64,000 bases of DNA from Lewinellaceae bacterium (GTDB lineage Bacteria; Bacteroidota; Bacteroidia; Chitinophagales; Saprospiraceae): the NCBI GenBank assembly GCA_016712415.1, contig JADJRC010000009.1:169001-233000 (forward strand). Direction: 5' to 3'. A program made the translations under genes and the position numbers. This document shows positions 16,586-24,783 of this stretch, piece after piece (within the stretch, counting starts at the first letter, position 1; each line of letters starts with the position of its first letter). The notes beneath the pieces are model-generated. The model was not told the origin of the DNA, did not search any database, and saw only the letters and a program-made list of their open reading frames with translations.

Positions 16586-18181
16586 TCAATGCGCCTCCAG
16601 CCAATTATCGCCCGTTCCCATTTCCACCAGGATCGGCACTTTCAGGTTCGGCAGCGCCGTCTGCATTTTTTCCTTAACAATGGTTTTCAGGCGTTCGAGT
16701 TCGTCTTTTCGCGCGTCGAACACCAGTTCGTCGTGCACCTGAAGGATCATGTTTGATTTAAAACCTTCCCGGCGCATGGCCTCCCGGATATTGACCATTG
16801 CCACCTTGATCAGATCGGCGGCAGTGCCCTGGATGGGCGTGTTGATCGCAACGCGTTCGTTCATGGAGCGCATCATGCCGTTGCGGCTGTTGATGTCGCG
16901 CAGGTAGCGGCGGCGGCCCAGCAGCGTTTCCACGTAGCCGTTGTTGCGGGCAAACTCGACGGTATCGTCCATGTATTTTTTTAGTCCCGCGTATTGGCGG
17001 AAATAGTTCTCGATCAATTCTTTGGCTTCCGTGCGTTTGATACCCAACTGGTTCGACAGGTTGCTGGCCCCTGCGCCGTAGATGATGCTGAAATTGACCG
17101 TTTTGGCGGCGCGGCGCTGCTCGGCAGTCACCTGGTCGAGCGGAACATTGAAGACACCCGCGGCTGTAGCCAGGTGGATGTCGAGGTTTTTCTGAAAAGC
17201 GTCGAGCATAGCCTCGTCGCCGCTGATCTCGGCAATCAGGCGCAGTTCGATCTGGGAGTAGTCGGCCGAGAGCAGCAGGTGATCTGCGTCGCGGGGAATA
17301 AACGCTTCGCGCACCTTGCGGCCTTCTGCCGTACGGATCGGGATATTCTGCAGGTTGGGGTTTTGGCTGCTGAGGCGGCCAGTTGCCGCCAGCGCCTGGT
17401 TAAACGAAGAGTGTACCCGCCCCGTGCGCGGGTTGATGAGCGCGGGCAAGGCATCGACGTAGGTGCTTTTGAGTTTCATCAATCCCCGGTGCGCGAGGAT
17501 GTCGGCACAAATGGGATATTGCACCGCCAGATCGGTGAGTACGGCCTCGTCGGTGCTGTACTGGCCCGATTTCATTTTTTTGCCGGGGTAGGGGATTTTC
17601 AACTGGTCGAACAACACCTCGCCCACCTGTTTGGGGCTGGCGACGTTGAAAGGGAATCCCGCCTCGTCGAGGATTTTCTTCTCCAGGTCGACAATCAGCA
17701 CAGACAGTTCTTTGGAGTACGCACCCAGGAAATCGGGGTCGATACGCACGCCGGCATGTTCGATATCGGCCAGTACCTGCACCAGCGGTGTTTCCACTTC
17801 GCGGAACAATTTGACCAGACCGGGACCGCCCGCTTCGAGTTTCGGGGCGAGGTAATCGCGCAGTTGTATGGTGACATCGGCGTCTTCAGCGGCGTAGTCC
17901 TTGATTTTTTCCACGGGTACATCGCGCATAGTGCCCTGCTGTGCGCCTTTTTTGCCGATCAGATCCTCGATCTTGACGGTGGCGTAATGCAGGTACGTTT
18001 CCGCCATGTAATTCATGTTATGGCGGAGTTCGGGTTCGAGCAGGTAGTGGGCAAGCATGGTATCCCACAAGGGGCCGCGCACTTCAACGCCATAGTTTTT
18101 CAGGACGATGATGTCGTATTTCAGGTTCTGCCCGATCTTTTCGATCTTTTCGTTTTCAAATACCTTTCTGAACTCCTCCAC
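16586..18181 (-). CDS. polA: DNA polymerase I, C-terminal fragment (3'-5' exonuclease and polymerase domains)
   Basis: 531 residues from the first usable start; the same frame is open upstream to about 18318. It contains exonuclease motifs II (G-Q-N-L-K-Y-D) and III (Y-A-A-E-D-A-D), and polymerase motifs A (SADYSQIELRLIAEISGD), B (R-R-A-A-K-T-V-N-F-S-I-I-Y-G) and C (QVHDELVFDA), so it is a full family A polymerase. Exonuclease motif I (A-I-C-Y-D-S-E-T-T) lies just upstream in the same frame, so proofreading residues are intact. The enzyme performs Okazaki-fragment processing and repair synthesis. The complete gene is 16586-19456, ~957 codons, interrupted by two one-base shifts. Confidence 0.92.
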   Translation of the reverse strand: MEEFRKVFENEKIEKIGQNLKYDIIVLKNYGVEVRGPLWDTMLAHYLLEPELRHNMNYMAETYLHYATVKIEDLIGKKGAQQGTMRDVPVEKIKDYAAEDADVTIQLRDYLAPKLEAGGPGLVKLFREVETPLVQVLADIEHAGVRIDPDFLGAYSKELSVLIVDLEKKILDEAGFPFNVASPKQVGEVLFDQLKIPYPGKKMKSGQYSTDEAVLTDLAVQYPICADILAHRGLMKLKSTYVDALPALINPRTGRVHSSFNQALAATGRLSSQNPNLQNIPIRTAEGRKVREAFIPRDADHLLLSADYSQIELRLIAEISGDEAMLDAFQKNLDIHLATAAGVFNVPLDQVTAEQRRAAKTVNFSIIYGAGASNLSNQLGIKRTEAKELIENYFRQYAGLKKYMDDTVEFARNNGYVETLLGRRRYLRDINSRNGMMRSMNERVAINTPIQGTAADLIKVAMVNIREAMRREGFKSNMILQVHDELVFDARKDELERLKTIVKEKMQTALPNLKVPILVEMGTGDNWLEAH

Positions 18182-19322
18182 TACCTTCTGGGCTTCCTTG
18201 CGGTCGGCGGGGACAGGGACATACCAGGCTTCGTGGGCTTTTACGGCAAAGGAAAAGCCGACAAGATCGGCCTGTGTCGCTTCGAGCGCCGTCGTTTCGG
18301 AATCGTAGCAGATGGCGGGTGCTGCCCAGGAGGATTTTGATCAGTTCCGCTCGCTTTTCCGGGGTATCAACGAGGTAATAACGTGGTTCGACATTGTCAA
18401 TGCTCTTGTCTGCTTTGCGTTGCGCGGGCAGGCTGCCGCCGACGATGGGCTGGGCGTCGGGGTCGTCGCCGAAAAGATTGCCCTGGGTACCGCCTTGGGT
18501 ACCGCCCTGGGTACCGCCGGCTTTAGCCGGCGACATCGAAGCCTTTCCGGGTACCAAAGCCGAAGCCGGGGCGCCTCCCCACGGACTGCGTAAAATCGCA
18601 TCCGCCAGCGTTCTGAACTCCAGTTCCCGGAAAATGTCGATGAGTTCTTCGCGGTTGAACGGCTCGATCTCAAAAGCCTTGTCGTCGAACTGTATCGGCA
18701 CGTTGATGTCGATGGTGGCGAGCCATTTGGACAGCGTGGCTTTTTCGCCGTGGTTTTGGACGATTTCCTGTTGTTTGCCCTTGAGTTTATCCGCGTTGGC
18801 GAGCAGGTTTTCCACGTTGTCGAATTCACCGAGCAGTTTGACGGCGGTTTTTTCCCCAATGCCCGGCAGGCCTGGGATATTGTCGACCGCATCGCCCATG
18901 AGTGCGAGTACATCGATCACCTGGTCCACGCGTTTGATGCCCCAGCGTTCGCATACCTCTTTGGGGCCCATAATCTCCACGTCGTTGCCCTGCCTGCCGG
19001 GTTTGTAAAGAAAAATGCGTTCGTCGACCAGTTGGCCGAAATCCTTGTCGGGCGTCACCATGTACACTTCGTAACCCTGCTTTTCTGCCTGCTTGGCCAG
19101 TGTGCCGATAACGTCGTCGGCTTCATAGTTGGGGACGACGACGACGGGCAGGTTCATGGCCCTGACGATGTGCTCGACCCAGGGAATGCCGAAAGTGATG
19201 TCTTCCGGTTGTGCCTCGCGGTTGGCCTTGTAGGGTTCGAATTTTTCATGGCGAAAGGTGCCGCCCTTGGGGTCGAATACCACGGCAATATGGGTGGGCT
19301 TTTCTTTTGCATCATATCCCAC
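18156..19322 (-). CDS. polA: DNA polymerase I, middle fragment (5'-3' exonuclease domain and linker)
   Basis: This frame holds most of the 5' nuclease domain (V-V-F-D-P-K-G-G-T-F-R-H, Y-E-A-D-D-V-I-G-T-L-A, D-K-D-F-G-Q-L-V and the helix-hairpin-helix I-P-G-L-P-G-I-G-E-K-T-A), then a linker containing the unusual G-G-T-Q-G-G-T-Q-G-G-T-Q-G. It leaves the correct frame at the GGG of 18317-18319: removing one base gives L-L-G-S-T-A-I-C-Y-D-S-E-T-T. Its upstream end joins the N-terminal fragment if one base is restored in the T4 run at 19305-19308. Confidence 0.9.
   Translation of the reverse strand: MGYDAKEKPTHIAVVFDPKGGTFRHEKFEPYKANREAQPEDITFGIPWVEHIVRAMNLPVVVVPNYEADDVIGTLAKQAEKQGYEVYMVTPDKDFGQLVDERIFLYKPGRQGNDVEIMGPKEVCERWGIKRVDQVIDVLALMGDAVDNIPGLPGIGEKTAVKLLGEFDNVENLLANADKLKGKQQEIVQNHGEKATLSKWLATIDINVPIQFDDKAFEIEPFNREELIDIFRELEFRTLADAILRSPWGGAPASALVPGKASMSPAKAGGTQGGTQGGTQGNLFGDDPDAQPIVGGSLPAQRKADKSIDNVEPRYYLVDTPEKRAELIKILLGSTRHLLRFRNDGARSDTGRSCRLFLCRKSPRSLVCPCPRRPQGSPEGSGGVQKGI
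18482..18532. repeat. In-frame 3 x 12-bp repeat plus hairpin inside polA
   Basis: Three 12-base units of the form C(C/T)TGGGTACCGC at 18482-18517 run into a perfect 8-bp stem with a two-base loop, CGCCGGCT-TT-AGCCGGCG (18515-18532). A closely similar element with 11-base units lies between genes at 45051-45098. The 12-base period keeps the polA frame and encodes (G-G-T-Q)3. Confidence 0.85.
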
Positions 19323-19456
19323 AACGTGCGCATAAAGCCCTGAATGGCAGATACGTTCCAGCCTTTCGAATTGATAAGCGGCCGGGTAATGAATGCAAAA
19401 TGCGCGCGGTATATGAGGGCATGGCCGTCGAGAAGGAAGAGTTTTTTATTTGTCAT
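19154..19456 (-). CDS. polA: DNA polymerase I, N-terminal fragment (frameshifted)
   Basis: It begins at the ATG at 19456 with MTNKKLFLLDGHALIYRAHF, the invariant N-terminus of bacterial PolA (L-L-D-G-x-x-L-x-Y-R-A). Only the first ~52 residues, to ...W-D-M-M-Q-K, are meaningful; adding one T to the T4 run at 19305-19308 continues the frame as K-E-K-P-T-H-I-A-V-V-F-D in the middle fragment. Residues after that point are out of frame. Confidence 0.88.
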   Translation of the reverse strand: MTNKKLFLLDGHALIYRAHFAFITRPLINSKGWNVSAIQGFMRTLWDMMQKKSPPILPWYSTPRAAPFAMKNSNPTRPTARHNRKTSLSAFPGSSTSSGP

Positions 19457-19788
19457 TGCTTTTATTTTTGATCTTCATTCGGCATTGCGAAAACGGGATG
19501 CAAATAAAAAAAACTATTTTTTGTTTTAAAATTAAACAAGCGCGCTATTTGCCAGATAGATCAAAGCCGTCTGATGAATGTACTTCCTGGTATCGGTTTT
19601 TAACAAATACAGCAAAACCCATGTGTGAAAAACACCGGGCAGTGTCGTATATTTCCCAAAGAAAAAGATCAAACCATACGCGTTGAAGATTTGTCCTGTC
19701 CGCCTTTTTTCATACTTTTCCGCTCAATAATCCCTACATTTGTCGCCCTTTTGTGCATCCGACTTCATCCCGTCATCCGTATCCATCT
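19457..19788. other. Divergent intergenic region polA / aminopeptidase
   Basis: 332 bases, clearly AT-richer than the flanks, between two divergent genes. A -7-like box TACATTTG is present at 19735-19742 for the rightward gene. No open frame with a family resemblance, RNA gene or repeat was recognised. Confidence 0.6.
19735..19742 (+). promoter_or_regulatory. Bacteroidota -7 box TACATTTG ahead of the aminopeptidase
   Basis: It matches TAnnTTTG. A transcript starting a few bases downstream would leave no leader for the GTG at 19753, which supports the GTG at 19789 as the translation start. Confidence 0.5.
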
Positions 19789-21240
19789 GTGAAACGAGTC
19801 CAACTGACCGCCGCCAAAACCGGTCCATCTTCATACAACTACCTGGTTCTGCTCGCTGATAAAGACCAGCCGGCTCAACTGGAAGGCGCGCTCCTGCCGG
19901 CGGAATCGTCATTCCTGCTCAAAAGCGCCGAACGCGGCGTTACGCATTTCTTTTTTCCACGGGAAGACGGCGGCATTTTCGTCAGACTGCTCAAAAAGAA
20001 AAAGACCGGCAGCAGGGCCAAAGAAGCCGCACGGCTGGCCGGCAATGAAATGCTCCACGAACTGCGGCAATATAAAATTGCAAACGTATCCCTTTGCGGG
20101 ATGCATCGGGCTGTTAACCATGTACTGGTTTTTGCAGAAGGCCTGGCCTTGGGCAGTTATCAGTTCCTGAAATATCTTACCAGCCCGAAAAAAAAGGAAA
20201 AACCAATGCGGGAGATTCGCCGTGGAAGGCGAAACATGGCAGCGGAAATTGAAGAAACAAACGCCCTGCTGGAGGCTGTTTTCCTGACCCGCGATATGGT
20301 CAACGAACCCCAGTCGCACCTGAACGCCGTCCAACTCGCCGATGCGATTATCGAGGCCGGCAAGGCATTCGGCTTCGACGTCGAGGTGCTGGGCAAGGAA
20401 AAAATAGAAAGCCTCAAAATGGGTGGGGTGCTGGCCGTCAACCGCGCCAGTTCCATACCGCCGCGGTTTTGTGTGCTCGAATGGAATCCGCCCGGCGAAT
20501 CCGCCAAAAACCGGAAACCCATCGTACTGGTCGGCAAAGGCGTGGTGTACGATACCGGCGGGCTCAGCCTCAAACCCACCGATGGCATGGACTATATGAA
20601 ATGCGATATGGCCGGCGCAGCAGCCGTGGTGGGTGTTTTTGCAGCAGCAGCCCGCAACCGGCTTCCCCTGCACCTTGTCGGGCTTATTCCGGCGACCGAC
20701 AACCAGATCGGCGAACGCGCCGTTGCTCCGGGCGACGTCATCCGGATGTATTCCGGCGCCACCGTTGAAGTACTGAATACCGACGCCGAAGGCCGCCTCA
20801 TCCTCGCCGATGCGCTGCATTATGCCAAAAAATACGACCCCGAACTGGTGCTCGACCTCGCGACCCTGACCGGTGCGGCCGTTCGCGCGCTCGGCACCCA
20901 GGCAATCTGTTACATGGGTACGGCGCCGGATCCCGTGAAGCGGGCGCTGGAATCAAGCGGCTGGGCTACCTACGAGCGACTGGTAGAACTGCCCCTGTGG
21001 AAAGAGTTCGGCAACGAACTCAAAAGCAACATTGCCGACCTGCGCAATATAGGCTCCGGAAACGCCGGAATGATCACCGCCGGAAAATTTCTCGAACATT
21101 TTGCCGCCGATTATCCCTGGTTGCACCTCGACATCGCCGGGCCTGCCTATCTTCGCACTGCCGTAGGCTACCGAACCAGGGAAGGAACGGGCGCCGGTGT
21201 GCGGCTACTCTACGATTTCCTTAAAAAATATTACCTATGA
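19789..21240 (+). CDS. Leucyl aminopeptidase, M17 family
   Basis: 483 residues from the GTG at 19789 (M-K-R-V-Q-L-T-A-A-K); a GTG twelve codons upstream is possible but sits almost on the predicted promoter. The catalytic half carries the metal and active-site motifs of cytosol aminopeptidase: G-K-G-V-V-Y-D-T-G-G-L-S-L-K-P, M-K-C-D-M-A-G-A-A and the signature NTDAEGRL, followed by D-L-A-T-L-T-G-A. It removes N-terminal residues from peptides in the cytoplasm using two divalent metal ions. It is followed 58 bases later by pdxA on the same strand. Confidence 0.92.
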   Translation: MKRVQLTAAKTGPSSYNYLVLLADKDQPAQLEGALLPAESSFLLKSAERGVTHFFFPREDGGIFVRLLKKKKTGSRAKEAARLAGNEMLHELRQYKIANVSLCGMHRAVNHVLVFAEGLALGSYQFLKYLTSPKKKEKPMREIRRGRRNMAAEIEETNALLEAVFLTRDMVNEPQSHLNAVQLADAIIEAGKAFGFDVEVLGKEKIESLKMGGVLAVNRASSIPPRFCVLEWNPPGESAKNRKPIVLVGKGVVYDTGGLSLKPTDGMDYMKCDMAGAAAVVGVFAAAARNRLPLHLVGLIPATDNQIGERAVAPGDVIRMYSGATVEVLNTDAEGRLILADALHYAKKYDPELVLDLATLTGAAVRALGTQAICYMGTAPDPVKRALESSGWATYERLVELPLWKEFGNELKSNIADLRNIGSGNAGMITAGKFLEHFAADYPWLHLDIAGPAYLRTAVGYRTREGTGAGVRLLYDFLKKYYL

Positions 21241-21298
21241 CCATCTTTGTCGGCGGGCGCATTTTACCGACCGCCAAACCCCGGTCAACAGTTGCAAT

Positions 21299-21481
21299 AT
21301 GAACAACATAACCATCGGAATTTCCTGCGGCGACATCAACGGCATCGGCCTGGAGGTTATCCTCAAAGCGCTGGCCATCAATAAAGTTGGCGCGGCATTC
21401 AAAATCGTCGTGTATGGCAGCACCAAAGTGGTGGCCTACCATAAAAACATCATCACGCAGGAAAATGTCCATTTTCCATAG
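21299..21481 (+). CDS. pdxA: 4-hydroxythreonine-4-phosphate dehydrogenase, N-terminal fragment
   Basis: 60 codons from the ATG at 21299 (MNNITIGISCGDINGIGLEV), the expected PdxA N-terminus with the G-D-x-x-G-I-G motif. It is cut by two adjacent stops, TAG TGA, at 21479-21484. The continuation in the same frame (P-S-E-A-Q-P-D-R-I-N-I-I-N-C-W) is again good PdxA sequence, so a short out-of-frame patch bounded by two compensating indels around the TTTT at 21473-21476 and near 21500 is the simplest explanation. Confidence 0.82.
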   Translation: MNNITIGISCGDINGIGLEVILKALAINKVGAAFKIVVYGSTKVVAYHKNIITQENVHFP

Positions 21482-21547
21482 TGAATCAGTCGGCCATCCG
21501 AAGCGCAGCCCGACCGTATCAACATCATTAACTGCTGGCCCGACAAC

Positions 21548-22399
21548 GTGAACATTACGCTCGGCAAGCCGACAGACCTCGGTGGCAAATGCGCTTTTCA
21601 GGCGCTCGAACGGGCAGTAAAAGACCTCAAGGCAGAGGAAATAGACGCCCTGGTGACGGCGCCCATCAACAAAAAGGCCATGCAGATGGCCGAGTTCCCC
21701 TTCCTCGGCCACACGGAATACATTACCAGCGAATTGAAGGCCAAAGAATCGCTCATGCTCATGGTGTCGGATGCGCTGCGCGTGGGCGTAGCCACCAACC
21801 ACCTGGCGCTGAAAGACGTGGCGGCAGCGATCACCAAAGAAAAAGTGCTGCGCAAACTCCTCATCCTGGCCGAAACCCTGCGCATCGACTTCGGCATCAA
21901 CAAACCCACCTTAGCGGTGCTGGGGCTGAACCCCCACGCCGGCGACGAAGGCGCCATCGGCGACGAGGAAGACCGCATCATCCGTCCGGCTATCGAGGAG
22001 GCCAAGGAAAAAGGCGTGCTGGCTTTCGGGCCATTCCCAGCCGACGGTTTTTTCGGATCGGGACAATACCACAAGTTCGACGGCATCCTGGCCATGTACC
22101 ACGACCAGGGACTGGTGCCGTTCAAGGCGCTGTCGTTTGGCGCCGGGGTAAACTATACGGCCGGACTGGCGGCGGTGCGCACCTCGCCCGATCACGGTAC
22201 CGCCTATGATATTGCAGGAAAAGGAGAGGCCGACGAGCGTTCGTTCGTCAAGGCCCTGTACCTGGCCGCCGATATCGTGCGCAACCGGAATGAATACCTC
22301 GATATGCACGCCAATTCGCTGGAACGCCGCAAACAGAAAGCCCTGATCAGCGAAACCGGCGAAGACGAACTGCTGGAAGACGTGCTTCCCGAAGATTGA
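21548..22399 (+). CDS. pdxA: 4-hydroxythreonine-4-phosphate dehydrogenase, main fragment
   Basis: 283 residues from the first in-frame start; the same frame is open from 21485. It contains the PdxA motifs V-T-A-P-I-N-K-K-A, the metal-ligand segment G-H-T-E-Y, G-L-N-P-H-A-G-D-E-G and M-Y-H-D-Q-G-L-V-P-F-K. The enzyme oxidises 4-phosphohydroxy-L-threonine with NAD in the DXP-dependent pyridoxal-5'-phosphate pathway. The extra ~30 residues before the stop are acidic (E-D-E-L-L-E-D-V-L-P-E-D). It lies downstream of the aminopeptidase and 46 bases upstream of the glucokinase, all co-directional. Confidence 0.92.
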   Translation: MNITLGKPTDLGGKCAFQALERAVKDLKAEEIDALVTAPINKKAMQMAEFPFLGHTEYITSELKAKESLMLMVSDALRVGVATNHLALKDVAAAITKEKVLRKLLILAETLRIDFGINKPTLAVLGLNPHAGDEGAIGDEEDRIIRPAIEEAKEKGVLAFGPFPADGFFGSGQYHKFDGILAMYHDQGLVPFKALSFGAGVNYTAGLAAVRTSPDHGTAYDIAGKGEADERSFVKALYLAADIVRNRNEYLDMHANSLERRKQKALISETGEDELLEDVLPED

Positions 22400-22445
22400 C
22401 GGGAATAACCCGTTCAATTGTCAAGACAAACAAAACGAAAAGATT

Positions 22446-23186
22446 ATGAACGCCATATTAGGCATCGACGTAGGCGCATCCGGTATCAAGGGCGCTTTGG
22501 TCGACCTCGAAAAAGGCCGCTTGCACGGCGAACGGTTCAGGGTACCCACGCCCCGGCCCTCCACCCCGGAAGCAATGGCCGGCGCCGTTGGCGAAATCGT
22601 GGATTTCTTCGGGTATACAGGTATTGTCGGCTGTGGTTTCCCTTCTATTGTGAAAAACGGCATGGCGCGCTCCGCCGCCAATATCGACCAGACCTGGATC
22701 GGCGCCAACATCGAAAAAATATTTGGCGACGCCACACAAACAACATTCTTTGCTACCAATGACGCCGATGCAGCCGGTATTGCCGAAATGCGCTTCGGCA
22801 TGGGTAAAGGCGAGCAGGGACTGGTGTTTCTCATTACCATCGGCACCGGACTCGGCACGGCCCTCTTTTACAAAGGCATGCTCGTGCCTAACACAGAACT
22901 CGGTCATGTAATGTGGAAAAACGGCAAATCTGCGGAACTCTACTGCTCCTCGGGCGCACGCGAGCGGCTAAAGATCAGTCGGAAAGAATGGGCGGGGCGC
23001 TTCAATGAGTACCTGCACCACCTGGAGCGCCTGTTTTCACCCGACCTGTTCATATTGGGCGGCGGCGAAAGCAAGTTTTTTGATTCCTATAAAGAATTGC
23101 TGACCACCAATGCGCGCGTGGTGCCTGCCAAACTGCTCAACAATGCGGGCATTATCGGGGCGGCGGCGTTTGCGGCGGAGCAGTAA
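22446..23186 (+). CDS. ppgK: Polyphosphate glucokinase (ROK family)
   Basis: 246 residues. The phosphate-binding motif I-D-V-G-A-S-G-I-K-G near the N-terminus, the catalytic segment F-A-T-N-D-A-D-A-A-G and the L-I-T-I-G-T-G-L-G-T-A-L-F signature match polyphosphate/ATP glucokinases, which phosphorylate glucose using polyphosphate. E-L-G-H-V-M-W follows as in PPGK. The length is normal for the family. The gene is probably co-transcribed with pdxA. Whether polyphosphate or ATP is preferred cannot be read from the sequence. Confidence 0.85.
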   Translation: MNAILGIDVGASGIKGALVDLEKGRLHGERFRVPTPRPSTPEAMAGAVGEIVDFFGYTGIVGCGFPSIVKNGMARSAANIDQTWIGANIEKIFGDATQTTFFATNDADAAGIAEMRFGMGKGEQGLVFLITIGTGLGTALFYKGMLVPNTELGHVMWKNGKSAELYCSSGARERLKISRKEWAGRFNEYLHHLERLFSPDLFILGGGESKFFDSYKELLTTNARVVPAKLLNNAGIIGAAAFAAEQ

Positions 23187-23199
23187 AGCGCATCCACAT

Positions 23200-23949
23200 T
23201 CACTCTGTCTTCACTACCCTTCCCGATTTTATCACCTTGCCGTCCGACCTTTCCGTCAGGGTGTAAAAATAAGCCCCCGGCGTCAGCCCGTCCAGCCGTA
23301 CCGTGACCGACGGTCGCAGATACAGTTCCTCCCTGCGTAGTGCCGGGCGTCCGAACGCGTCGAACAACTGCAAGTCAAAAGTTTCAGGCATATCATTGTC
23401 AGCGGAAAAGTACAGCATGTCGGCTGCCGGCACCGGCCACACACGGATTCCGGTGTTTACCGGCGGGGGGGGCGGCGTGAAGGCGCCGACCATGCTGTCG
23501 CAGGGAATGCCGGCGGCATACAGGCGGTAGAAAGGCACATTGGGCAGGGTGCCGAAGTTGTCCGTCGGCAGATATATGGCGTGCTGGATGACGTTGCAAG
23601 CCGCTCCGGGCTGGTCGGGCTGGTCGATGACGTGCAGGTAGCGGGAGTTGAAGCCGGGTATGTTGCCGTAGATTTTGTTGTCGGGCGCGAGCAGCAGGCC
23701 GGAAAAACGCGTGGGTATCCCGTTGCCGTCGAGAAAACCGTCGTATTCAGCCACCACCTGCTCCGAAGCCAGGATGTCGGACGCCTCCAGGTCGTACTGG
23801 TATATTTTGGTATAGTTGGCGACGTACAGGTAGCGGGAATTTGGGGAGAAAGCCACGCCACCCCGGTAATCAGGGATTGCGTAGTTTTTTCTGAGCGGAT
23901 AAGCAAGCTGCCCTGTGCATCGGTCGAACCGGTACAGATAACTTGCCAT
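23200..23949 (-). CDS. Secreted beta-propeller-like protein with T9SS sorting domain, C-terminal fragment
   Basis: 249 residues from the first ATG, but the frame is open upstream to about 24216 and reads sensibly there (for example G-I-G-Y-A-A-F-S-P-S-G-Q-W-Y-A-R). The body has propeller-blade motifs (F-S-P-N-S-R-Y-L-Y-V-A-N-Y) seen in Bacteroidota WD40/YncE-like surface proteins. The last ~75 residues (R-V-W-P-V-P-A-A-D-M-L-Y-F onward, ending in G-K-V-I-K-S-G-R-V-V-K) form a T9SS sorting domain. It is one gene with the fragment at 24186-24719. No enzymatic function is apparent. Confidence 0.78.
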   Translation of the reverse strand: MASYLYRFDRCTGQLAYPLRKNYAIPDYRGGVAFSPNSRYLYVANYTKIYQYDLEASDILASEQVVAEYDGFLDGNGIPTRFSGLLLAPDNKIYGNIPGFNSRYLHVIDQPDQPGAACNVIQHAIYLPTDNFGTLPNVPFYRLYAAGIPCDSMVGAFTPPPPPVNTGIRVWPVPAADMLYFSADNDMPETFDLQLFDAFGRPALRREELYLRPSVTVRLDGLTPGAYFYTLTERSDGKVIKSGRVVKTE

Positions 23950-24185
23950 TTTGGGGTTCGATGTAGTCCCGTAAATGTAAAACCGGGCATACCACTGCCC
24001 AGAAGGAGAAAATGCCGCGTAACCTATCCCGTTGTGTACTGTATCGCCTACGGCCTGGTTGTCGTGAAAATGGATTCCTTCGGGAGAAATGAGGTACTTC
24101 CGATGAATGTTCGATTCGTATTTCGTGGTCAGGAGCCACCAGTCGCGGCCGTTGCCGTGCCGGACAGCGGTGAGCAGGCCGATGT

Positions 24186-24719
24186 TCAGGGTATCGGTTG
24201 AATTTTCAAGGGTGATTTTTTCTGGGTGACCTTGCCCAGGCCGTTGTTGAATTGCATGTCGATAATAGAGTACCTGAGCCGCTCTGTAATGACATCCGTG
24301 CCGATGTCCGGATGAACCCCGTCGATCATAAAGTACACCCCTTGCGAATCGGGCATAGGCAAAATAATCACTGCCTGGGGGAACGGGTAGCCGAAGGGGA
24401 ATTTTGTTTCAGATTGGAAATCATTCCCGTTTTGCATGATTTTATGGTCGGCATTATAGATATGAACGCCGTTGGAATAACATTGCAGTACGCCGGTAGT
24501 ATCCGAAATGATGCCTAATGTGACGAAAATTGGGACACTTTTGTTTATCAAAGTTGCTTGAAAAGTATCATCAGTGAACTGAATATGATTTAATTTGAAT
24601 GTATCCTGAACAAAATTTGCGGCACCTGTGATCCAGACATTATCTTCCTTTTGAGCGAAGCAAACACCAGGACAAAATATTATTGCAGCTAATAACAAAG
24701 TAAATGAACCCTTTTTCAT
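24186..24719 (-). CDS. N-terminal fragment of the secreted T9SS cargo protein (frameshifted)
   Basis: It starts at the ATG at 24719 with a signal peptide (MKKGSFTLLLAAIIFCPGVC) and continues with propeller-type repeats. The six-T run at 24216-24221 (six A on the coding strand) has lost one base: restoring it turns ...V-T-Q-K-K-S-P-L-K-stop into ...V-T-Q-K-K-I-T-L-E-N-S-T-D-T-L-N, which reads straight into the downstream fragment. The complete gene is 23200-24719, about 507 codons. Confidence 0.78.
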   Translation of the reverse strand: MKKGSFTLLLAAIIFCPGVCFAQKEDNVWITGAANFVQDTFKLNHIQFTDDTFQATLINKSVPIFVTLGIISDTTGVLQCYSNGVHIYNADHKIMQNGNDFQSETKFPFGYPFPQAVIILPMPDSQGVYFMIDGVHPDIGTDVITERLRYSIIDMQFNNGLGKVTQKKSPLKIQPIP

Positions 24720-24734
24720 GGCAAAACAAAATAA

Positions 24735-24764
24735 GCCCACGAGAGGCAGTCACCTCTCGCGGGC
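24735..24764 (-). terminator. Intrinsic terminator of the beta-helix gene
   Basis: An 11-12 bp stem with one mismatch (GCCCACGAGAGG / CCTCTCGCGGGC) and six-base loop, followed on the minus strand by the T-rich TTATTTTGTTTTG. It separates the beta-helix T9SS gene from the next minus-strand gene. Confidence 0.8.
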
Positions 24765-24783
24765 CAGTGAATGATGTTGAAAG

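Noticed and set aside
16994..18340. A 448-codon open frame on the plus strand
   Set aside because: It is antisense to polA, has no homology-like motifs, and open antisense frames are expected from this high-GC codon usage.
19225..19260. Sequence GGGTTCGAATTTTTC resembling a tRNA T-arm
   Set aside because: It lies inside the polA coding sequence and no cloverleaf or anticodon arm can be folded around it.
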